Shown here piece by piece: positions 55,925 to 64,000 of a stretch of 64,000 bases of DNA. A program made the position numbers and the translations under genes. The first letter of the stretch is position 1, and every line of letters begins with the position of its first letter. The DNA is from Paracyclopina nana (lineage: Eukaryota > Arthropoda > Copepoda > Cyclopoida > Cyclopettidae). The notes below the pieces were generated by a model. The model did no database searches, had not been told where the DNA came from, and worked only from the letters and a program-made list of their open reading frames with translations. The stretch lies in NCBI GenBank assembly GCA_019096065.1, contig JAGUCH010000001.1, positions 17,174,001-17,238,000 of the forward strand, given 5' to 3'.

Positions 55925-58900
55925 ATGAGTTGGACCAGTCAAGTCATATTTCTGGCCATTATTGGCGCATTAGCTGCCATTAAAATTGAGCCTGACGGTG
56001 GGTACACCGACATTGTCATCAAAATCCGGGATGAAGTTCCGGAAGACAAATGCCCGCAAATTTTGCAAAACCTCCAGGTAAAACTTATAATTTTTTACAA
56101 GCTAATTAAAATCATACTAGAAAATTTTTTTGCGATGTAGAAACTTTTGGTGGAGGGCTCGCATGCCCTGTTCGAGGCCCTGGATCACCGGGCCTACTTC
56201 AAGTCAGCCACAATTGTCATTCCCAAGACGTGGAGAGACAGCATGTGTCAAACTGTCATTCACAGCCCCAAGGGAAACACAGCGTACAGAAATCCAGCTT
56301 TCTACGTGCAAAACAACGACCCCGTCTTTCGCAACCAGCCGTTCGCCCAGCAGAGTCGAGGCTGTGGCCAATCCGGAGATTTTGTGGCTTTGCCCCAATC
56401 CTTCCTCTCAGCTTGGAACGCCACGTGGGAAACATTCGGCGATCCGGCCAAGCTACTCGTCAAGGAGTGGTCCAAGTTCAGATATGGCATCTTTGACGAG
56501 ATCGGATTCAGCGGGGACCTCCTGTACCCGAATTACTTCCAATGGCAGGGGCAATTGCTGCCAACAGCCACCACAGACAAGCGGCTCACAGGGGAGTGGA
56601 AGAAGGCGGATCAAAAGTCCGGGTGTGACCCGAGGGCCGACAACGACTGCTTTTTCTTCCCTGGGCCCAGAAATCCGGCCACCTGCTCCATAGGCTACAA
56701 GCACTTTTTGCCCGGCATGAAACGCTTCTGTGCTCCGGACGAGATCCTCGCCATGGGCCCAACCAAGCATAATGTGCTCTGCAGGGGCAAATCGGCCTGG
56801 GATGTCATTTTCAGCCACGAGGACTTTTCGCAAATGCGGAGCAGATCCTTGAAGCCAGCAGTGAGTGAGTTGGACGTCCAGAAGCTGAGGACTGCCATCA
56901 CGGTGGTGAGAGATCCGGAAACGCAATATGTCCTCATCATGGAGACGTCTTCCTCGATGGATGAGAGCAACCAGTGGAAGTGGATCAACAAGGCAGCGCA
57001 AAAGTTCATCCGCTACGATTTGCCACTCCATGCCAACTTGGCCATCGTGACATTCAGCAACAGCTCCAGAGTGGCTCATTCCATGGCTGCCATCCACTCG
57101 GATGAGGCCAGGGCGAGGCTGGCGGACACGGTGCCTGACAAGTACCACTTGTCCCACACTGATGTCAAGTGCCTCCTCTGTGGAGTCCAGCAAGCCATCC
57201 AAGAGGTGCTGAGGGGCAACATGGCAGGTGCCCATTTGGTCCTGCTCACCAGAGGCAGCCCTGACACCTTGTCCATCAGTGACGAGCAGACCATTGAGGA
57301 CTACGTCAAGTACTACCACATCAAGGTCTCCTCCATCCTCGTGCCAGAGTCTGAGAAGCTGCCATTGGCCTTTTACGACTCCATTGCCCAGGCCTCCAAT
57401 GGGATCAGCCACGTGGTGCCATATGCCAGTCGCAAGTCCATGGAGGTGTACGTGGACATGATGCACGCGTTTCGAGGCCTGCTCAAGCATGAGCACAATT
57501 TGCCCATTGTGGTGCACGAGGAGCTGATCCCCATGACTGGCTACTCCACCTCCCTTGGAACCTTCACCATTGACACCACGCTGGGGCGTGACACCTCGTT
57601 TGGCATCTATGTTGACGATGAGGAGGACCACTTGATCAAGTCTGTGACCTTCACCGACTCCAAAGGCTTCCTCTTTGGCCCTTACACTTCCATGTCCTCA
57701 TTGTATGACATCATCAACCTGAAGACCATCAATTTCCCAGTGGGAGAAATTCCACCCTTCGACGACGTAATTATACCCTTATATTAATTTAATTAATCAA
57801 TTTTAATTGCAATATTATTTTATACTATAAGCCTGAAAAATTGGGGAGTGAGTGGCAGTATGTGATCGAGTGGTATCCCGGAGGCTCCAATGAGCAACGA
57901 AGCCTGGTCAAGGTGACTTCTCAGCCTCGGTATGGAGAGGATGACATCAAGGTCCACATCTGGACCAATTCCAACTCCCCCTCGGACATTGTCAACAGCC
58001 AGCATCCCCTGGCCATCTATGCCCAAATCATCAAGGGCTCGAGTCCAGTGTTCAACGCAGACGTGACCGTGACCATAACTGTGACCAAGCCGGACGGATC
58101 CGGAAACACGTTGAACCTGCAGCTCCTGGACAACGGATCCGGAGGTATGACCAAAATAACCTATATAGTATAAATATTCATTTTTAATCCATTTTCAGGA
58201 TGTGATTTGGTGGCTGGTGACGGGATCTACTCCAGATTTCTCACTCAGTACCATGGAGCTGGCAGATACAGCTTCGATGTGCGAGTGCATGACAACCAGA
58301 AAAGAGCCTTCACCCTGAGGAACTCTTTGGCGGATGAGCAGCAGAGCTTTCCAATGATGCGAGAGTGCTGTGGCAGCTCGATCAACCTGAAGATCGAGGA
58401 CCAGATCCCAAGTGGGGCCTTTTTCAGGCAGGCCAAAGGCCCAGTGATTCACTTGTTGTCGGTGCCACCTCCGGATGTGGATCTGATGCCACCAGCTCCC
58501 ATCAGGGACCTGAAGATCCAGGTGCTGCCCAAGTCCGGCCAATTGATGGCAACTTGGACGGCTCCAGGGGATGACTACGACGTCGGAGCAGTGACAGGCT
58601 ACAGATTTGTCATTGCTGACAACTACTCCACTCTTCTGGATCCGATGGCCGAGGCTCAAACCCTGGTTGGGTTTCAGCAGCCCGACCAAGCTGGCGTCTC
58701 CACTTCGTACCAGTTTGGCCTCGCCAGGATTGACAGCCACCACGGCAAAGATCTTTTCCTAGGTACTACAAAAAACAAATTATAATCATTATAAGCCAAA
58801 GGCGGAAAGTTGCTAGATTCGCAGCGCCATCTAGCCAGGAAACGTGAGCAAGTACATTTGACATGGCTGCACTACATAGGCAATCACAAATGGGCTATTT

Positions 58901-60198
58901 TTTGGCTTTGGGTGCACTAATTCGAAAAACATTATTAATATGACATAGGCTTAGTCTTTCGCAAGTTTTGCATAGTCACGCTATTTAAATAGCTCATAGC
59001 ATAAAATGTATTTAAATAGCCTCTGGATGTATTTAAATAGCTGCTATTTAAATACGTTTTATGTTATGAGCTATTTAAATAGCGTGACTATGCAAAACTT
59101 GCGAAAGACTAAGCCATGATCTACGGATAAAATGGCACCCTTTCAAACCATAAAAGCATGTACAACTCACGCAAAATTCCAAGCTTTTCATTGCCAAAAC
59201 CAAATTTTTCTAGCCTGGCTCCGCTGATCAGCCAATCAAATTTCAGATCGTAATCACGTGACAAGTTTTTCGATTGACAGTTTCTCCAAATATACTTGCT
59301 CAAAAAGCGCCATCTAGCGAAAAAGTTTGTCCCTCCAATGACTTATTGAAAAATGTAGGCTAAATCATTTTTCCTAGGCATTTTGGCCTTTGATGAGAAG
59401 GACAACGAGGGAAGCATGTCAAACATAGTGACACTCCATCTGGCTCCGAATAACAAGGACTACTCCAATGAGCCCACCAATCATCCAGTCAAGTCCGAGT
59501 ATGAAGGGGAGGACCAGACCATCTTGATCGGCTCCATATGTGGCACTCTCACCATGATTGCCATCATTTTGTGGGCTGGCATTTGGTACTTCCGCAACCA
59601 ACGTGGGCCGTCCTCCTTCAAGAGTGGGGCCATAGAGATCGGTCTGGTGCCAGATCCGGATCTCGATCCCAGCCCACCTTCCACCATCCAGAGAGAGTCG
59701 GAGACGCTCAAAAGGAGTCTCATGCAACCCACCATGACTGTGATAGAGCCGAGCACACCTGTCTACTGGAGTGCCTCGCAACTACTAGACAATAATAACT
59801 TGATCCATAGCAGAGGAGTGAACACCACGCTGGATCCCATCTCTGAAGAGTACACTGAAGAAGATCTCACCACCGCCTCCGCCAATCCTCATCATGAAGA
59901 GGATGAGGAAATCTACGCCAGAGGCCTGGCCAATTATGGCCTGCAGACGCAGGCGCAAATGCGTCAATTGACGCAACACCTCCATGAGCCCATTTATGTA
60001 GGGTATTCTCCGGATACTACCACGAGTAGCATATATGGCACTGCCAGGAAGAAAGTGCCGCCAAAAGTGCCTCCAAAGCCCTCCATCAATGCTCTCCTCG
60101 GTATTGGAATTGTGATACCCCACGGCTCGAATAGTAGCAATAGTCAGCCAAGCACGACTGATATTTATGGCACTACCCGACACATTTCACATGTTTGA
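55925..60198 (+). CDS. CLCA: calcium-activated chloride channel regulator (CLCA) family protein, 1158 aa, degenerate protease motif
   Basis: Five exons: 55925-56077, 56141-57766, 57832-58144, 58199-58762 and 59378-60198, in frame. Signal peptide MSWTSQVIFLAIIGALAAI. The CLCA N-terminal domain follows: residues about 52-330, with SATIVIPKTWRD, WGVFDE-equivalent YGIFDEIGFSGD, and the Cys-rich KSGCDPRADNDCFFFPG. Next a VWA domain from about residue 355 (QYVLIMETSSSMDESN), then beta-sandwich and fibronectin-like regions (APIRDLKIQ...TWTAPGDDYD). One TM segment lies near the C-terminus (GSICGTLTMIAIILWAGIWY), followed by a cytoplasmic tail of about 200 residues with a PPKVPPKPS proline motif. In family members with protease activity the HEWAHLRWG sequence is the zinc site; here it reads KEWSKFRYG (from residue 159), so both His ligands are gone. 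The VWA metal site has Glu in place of the first Asp. AATAAA at 60207-60212. Likely a type I membrane protein modulating chloride conductance or adhesion; the catalytic role is lost. Confidence 0.92.
58791..59347 (+). mobile_element. repeat family A (MITE-like), copy 8, interrupted by a palindromic element
   Basis: Family A copy filling CLCA intron 4 (58763-59377). Without it the intron would be about 58 nt, the size of its neighbours (63, 65 and 54 nt). The copy is split at 58948-59115 by a second element. Confidence 0.85.
58948..59115. mobile_element. 168-bp near-perfect palindromic (foldback) element nested in family A copy 8
   Basis: Left arm GGCTTAGTCTTTCGCAAGTT, TTGCATAGTCACGCTATTTA and on; the right arm is its reverse complement up to AACTTGCGAAAGACTAAGCC. 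Arms are about 72 bp with only two mismatches seen (CTCATAGCATAAAATG against CATAACATAAAACG). The centre has repeated ATTTAAAT boxes. The host repeat, which elsewhere reads GACATAATCTACGG, is cut at this point. The target duplication is not resolved (3-4 bp at most). Confidence 0.9.
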
Positions 60199-60212
60199 GC
60201 TTACTCAATAAA

Positions 60213-62626
60213 TATACCAAAGCTGCATACGTACCCACTTTTACTTTCTTCTGTGTAGAAGTTGCCCTTTGGTCGTTTTTCCTGAGATTTTCAAGCTGAG
60301 CATCTATTTACTTTATTATATGGAGGTGCTCAGTTACTCAGTGCTTGCTTTTAATTTTCGGAACATTATCAATTACAATCACGCAACCTTTCAAGACCAA
60401 AATCCAGGATAAAAAAACAGTATGGTTCTGTGATGTGAAGGGTGATGGATAAATACGAGAATTTTATGAAGATGACCTCAAAAATGCTTTTGCGTCGTAA
60501 CCTTCACGGTTTGAAAGCCAAGGGCACCAAAAGGACAAATTCTCCTTTCTCCGAGAATTTACTCTCCTTTCCTGCAGATCATAAAGAGCTTTATATGCTA
60601 TGTAAAGAGTATGTCTGGTTTGCCAAATGCGAGTTTGTGCCCTTCCTTTTATCTCACAACAAACTCATTAGGCAGGAAAAAATGAATAATTATTCTACCT
60701 AAATTTTTATGCTTGCTGAAACCTCAAGTTGTTCTGTCCACTTTTCTTGCAGCAAGAAAAAATGTTTACAATGATTTTTGGCATTGAAAAACGTACTTTG
60801 ACCATTTTTAGTGTGACCGTCTTTTCAACTAATCATTTCAAAATGTTGCTCCATCAAGAAGAATTGCTTCTAAATATTGTTCCTCAAATTGATGCCCTGT
60901 AAGTCAACCCTGATGCTTTTATTTTTTTGTTGGGCGAAAAAGGTCAGCCATTAAATGGGGTTAAGAACGCGTAGAATTCGTGGCCTCACGTGCATTGAAG
61001 TGAGTGTACTTTCTTCAATTAAAAGAACTTTGCCAAGGGATGAAGAAAAGAATAAAAAAAAGCTTATCTGAATGGATCTGAGGCAAGTGCCTCAGTCATA
61101 TTTCTCGGCTTTGCTTCAAGGGTGCTTTTAGCATGCTTGCATACAATTTAGCTCAACTATGGAATGCTACGTTGCATACGTACTTTGAGAGACTGTCTAG
61201 AAATGCCAAGAAACGAGGCGCATACACTGCTTGAAATTTTATGTAGCAAACGTACTTTCGTTCATTAGATCTCTTCGTTCTCATCTAGGACATACGCGTA
61301 TGAATACTTTTGAAGTCTAATACAATGGCGGTGTTCATAAGTGCTTGGTGGGAGCTGGCTTAACTGACAGCAGAAGTATGCATAATGCCAAGAGACTGCC
61401 ATGCATGAGAAAGGACACCAATGGTTCATCTCCTGAGTATCCATCATAGATAACAATGTTAAGCTAATATAAGGTACATAACTATCTGCTAATGAACCAA
61501 AAATGATCATATACTTTTCTTGTGAACCAGCAGCTGCAAGCAGAGAGAATAGAAACCATCTCCATCCTTACACTTTCCTTCTGTCCTGCAAGCTGCAGAC
61601 TTGCAGAGCATAGCTGTCTGGCGAGCAGCCTAGCTAGTATGGCTTCAGAGGATGCTGTAAATCAAGTGGAAAGCTCAATGAAAACTCCTTATAAACTATT
61701 TTTCTTACGAGTTTCCTCATTCTTAGGCTTTGATGAACTGATAAGAAGGCTGTTTATCAACGCCTAATTACTCCATTTTTCTCATCTGCTCTTTGAGCTA
61801 CTTCATGCAAAGTTATTATTCTCAATGTTTAATCTACCTTTGGCTTAAACTTTGAACCGGCCGAACTCGCTCACTTTTGTTGCCTCAGCAGTTCGAAAAA
61901 CTACGTCGATCTCAGTCTATCTTATTAGGAGGCAATCACGAGATTCCTTCAGAAAATCTCTTGTTGTATGCATGTACAACAACTATGGCCAAACTTCAAA
62001 GGTGCCACAAAACTGCTTATTTAATTCACGACAAATCACCGGGTTAACTTCATAAAGGCTAAAAATGAGCCCTAAATCGAGCTTTCCGGTTTCTCCTCAA
62101 ATTTTAAATTGGCAAATGGCAAAGAAAATTCGCTAAATCATCGGTCGTTAAAGAAAACGTTAAAAATAAAAACAAATATTTTTTTCGTCAAACCAACGTT
62201 GGAAAATGGACGGCTGTGTATCAGAAATCGTACGAAATCTCCAACATCTTGGCTTTTGTTGACACTGTCGCTCAGTTTTGACGCAGTCAGTCCACCAGTC
62301 AGCAAAATTCGCAGGCGGCAGGCTAGAAGAAAAGCCCCCTAATTTTTCCTCGTTGTTACAGCCGCGAAGATCGAAGTTGAGCGAGCCGGCAGCCGGGTGT
62401 GTTCGTTGCCGCATTTTAAGCGTGCGGAGGGGCCGTACGATCTCCAGAGCTCGTCGTTTCACCGTTCGTCCATTTGCTCTCTCAGCTTTCGCAGAAGCGC
62501 GACAAGGCTGGTTTCTGCTCCATCTCAAGTCTGAAGGTGACCCCGACTTCTTTCGGCCTCGCGGCTGCAAAACTGCAATCCTCAGTCTCGCTGACGACCT
62601 CGAACCCTTTGGACCCATCCGGAACC
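60213..62626. other. intergenic region and 5' UTR/promoter of the NDUFA4-like gene
   Basis: To about 62250 AT-rich without a recognisable gene. 62270-62626 is clearly GC-richer and is probably the promoter and 5' UTR of the mitochondrial gene. Its long overlapping ORFs on both strands look like effects of composition. Confidence 0.55.
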
Positions 62627-63815
62627 ATGCCCGACATCGTTGGAACGCGTCAAGGCCAAAACCTGAAGCCCAAGAGCTTGTCTTTGGCTGGCATCCGCCA
62701 TCACTACTCCCTCATCCCGCTTTTCGCTTCGCTCGGTGTGGCTGTCGGCTTGGCCACGCTCTTTTCAATGCGCATGTTGACCAAGGCCACTGACATCTCT
62801 TGGAAAAAAGAGGTAATTTCAATGAGCATTTTTAATTCTTCAGGAGAAGGAAAATCCCCGTTTCGAATGCTTCTTAGAATTCTTAGTGCGTAGTTGCAAG
62901 GTGGAAAGTACGTTCGCTGCTGTAGTTTACAGGGTCATGCAATTGAGGAGAAAAGTAAGCCGCATATGATCATTGCAAACGTGGGCAGTTTTAGCTAGGT
63001 GTGTTTATTTAGTCTAGCATATTTGATTAATTGGCAAACCGCACGCGTGCAGCTTAATTCGCTAAAAAATTACATTAGCACGACTAAGACCACAAAGCCT
63101 TATTATCTCGTCTAGCTAGTGTGGTGAAAATTGCTTTTTTAAAAATAGCTTTTTGTTTGCGTAGGCTTTTACGTGATCAAATGTCGACACTCGACAGCTC
63201 TTGGGATTCAGATTACTCGCACTAATTCATCTTCGTCAGTAAATGCGTCTTAAATATTGTTTTGATCTTTTTGTTGGATCGTTTCAGTGTCAGGCTCTAT
63301 TATGGGACCGTTTTCGTTCCCACCAATAAACCTGGGCTAAATATAAAGCAGCGTCTCCATTCCATAGCCAGAAGTCGAACGTACTTTGGAACTCTAATGA
63401 CGTAGCTCCAGCTTTTGAGCTAAAATCGTGTCTCCTGTTTCAATTTGAACTTTTCGTGGTCCCTTTCTATATAAATCAATTTTATGCTTTTAATTGATGA
63501 AAAATTATTGCTACAGCTCTGCAAATTTGAAAATCAATACGTTTTTAAAAGCTAGGCTAGTTTTGACTAGTTTAGCTGATCATCGGTTTCCCATTTATCA
63601 AATTCCAATTTTGGCATATCAGACTAAATCGATCGATGCATTTCTGTTTGCAGACTATTTATAATTGACATCAAATGTGAAATGTCTTTTTTCAGGAGGC
63701 TCCGTACAACTACTACGCCAACAAGCAATACCGTTTTATCAGTGCAAGCCGAAAATCCGAGGAGCACGTTCTTTCTCCCGAGGCCAGAGTTGCTCTGAGT
63801 GCACTTCAAAAGTAG
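62627..63815 (+). CDS. NDUFA4: mitochondrial NDUFA4/B12D-family protein, 101 aa
   Basis: Two exons: 62627-62812 (donor GAG|GTAATT) and 63696-63815 (acceptor TTTTTTCAG), phase 0. The protein has SLIPLFASLGVAVGLATLFS (single membrane helix with the family's SLIPL start), then DISWKKEEAPYNYYANKQYR and FISASRK. This matches the NDUFA4 layout (HPSLIPLF...GA.LY.LRLA..NPDV.WD.K..PW......QYKF.S). Known role: a small inner-membrane subunit, first assigned to complex I and later to cytochrome c oxidase. The N-terminal extension (MPDIVGTRQGQNLKPKSLSL) and the C-terminal extension of about 20 residues make it longer than the usual 80-85. The B12D/NMES1-type paralogue is the alternative. Confidence 0.85.
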
Positions 63816-64000
63816 ATTTTTTTGTCCCAGAAGACAACGAGCGTTTGTGTTTCAGTATCTTGAATCGTTATGAATATAAAAATACCGAAGGGGTCTTTAT
63901 TGTAAAAGTACCTAAGTACCTCTTTATATTCTTTTTGTAGAGCTTCGGTGAGTTGTAGATTTTTGGCTGAGAGGTTTTGTTTTACTCCTGGGAATTATTG
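63816..64000. other. 3' flank of the NDUFA4-like gene, no gene seen
   Basis: AT-rich. ATATAAAAAT near 63876 is a poor poly(A) signal; the true site may lie beyond the window. Confidence 0.5.

Noticed and set aside
56453-57631. 392-aa ORF on the minus strand
   Set aside because: It is the antisense shadow of the large CLCA exon; no domain, and the sense strand has a clear CLCA protein.
62160-62793. Overlapping 150-170 aa ORFs upstream of the NDUFA4-like start
   Set aside because: They lie in the GC-rich leader/promoter; the plus-strand one reads a different frame through the NDUFA4 exon, and neither has a domain.

Overview
The window is a nuclear fragment from an arthropod, most likely a crustacean. 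Genes have many short introns (about 50-70 nt, some swollen by repeats). The DNA is AT-rich outside exons. The gene set is animal and arthropod: a chitin-binding (R&R) cuticle protein of the type common in crustaceans, a CBM14 peritrophin-like protein, a TTK-type BTB factor with alternative zinc-finger exons, an Ndae1-like SLC4 transporter and CLCA. I would not name a species.

Layout: 1-446 (-) is the 5' end of an MTSS/MIM gene. 2191-3185 (+) is a secreted two-exon CBM14 protein. 4779-8886 (-) is a five-exon neuropeptide GPCR of TRH-receptor (EFLamide-receptor) type. 9.3-14.7 kb is gene-poor and repeat-rich. 14688-24316 (+) is a 14-exon SLC4 Na/bicarbonate transporter with two possible C-termini, separated by a Mutator-like transposon. 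25265-36658 (+) is one BTB gene with a single common coding exon (BTB plus low-complexity linker, 273 aa) followed by 25 intact alternative 3' exons. 37516-39530 (+) is an atypical GPCR. 40004-40573 (-) is a cuticle protein. 42.7-43.2 kb holds a decamer minisatellite. 44758-46452 (-) is V-ATPase subunit B. 47107-48395 (+) is a SOCS6/7-like protein. 49080-49493 (+) is a small Ly6-like protein. 49.5-55.9 kb is intergenic. 55925-60198 (+) is a CLCA-family protein with a degenerate protease motif. 62627-63815 (+) is an NDUFA4/B12D-type mitochondrial protein.

The centrepiece is the BTB locus. The common exon ends in phase 1, and every one of the 25 downstream exons has an AG acceptor whose frame completes a GNN codon. 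All 25 exon lengths are 2 modulo 3 and each ends in its own stop codon. 24 encode C2H2/C2HC fingers (mostly two each). One, 30673-31154, has no C2H2 fingers and instead resembles the HHCC zinc-binding domain of retroviral-type/KRBA2-like integrases. Gaps between a stop codon and the next acceptor are as short as 9 nt, so branch points, and probably 3' UTRs, overlap neighbouring coding exons. Between exons 2 and 3 lie four decayed exon copies with a 290-294 bp period. Two further relics lie downstream. The array is therefore a visible record of exon duplication and decay, and probably of domain capture from a transposon.

A roughly 385-bp repeat family (8 copies) with AGCGCCATCT motifs near both ends has entered several introns. 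One copy carries a 168-bp palindromic element inside it.
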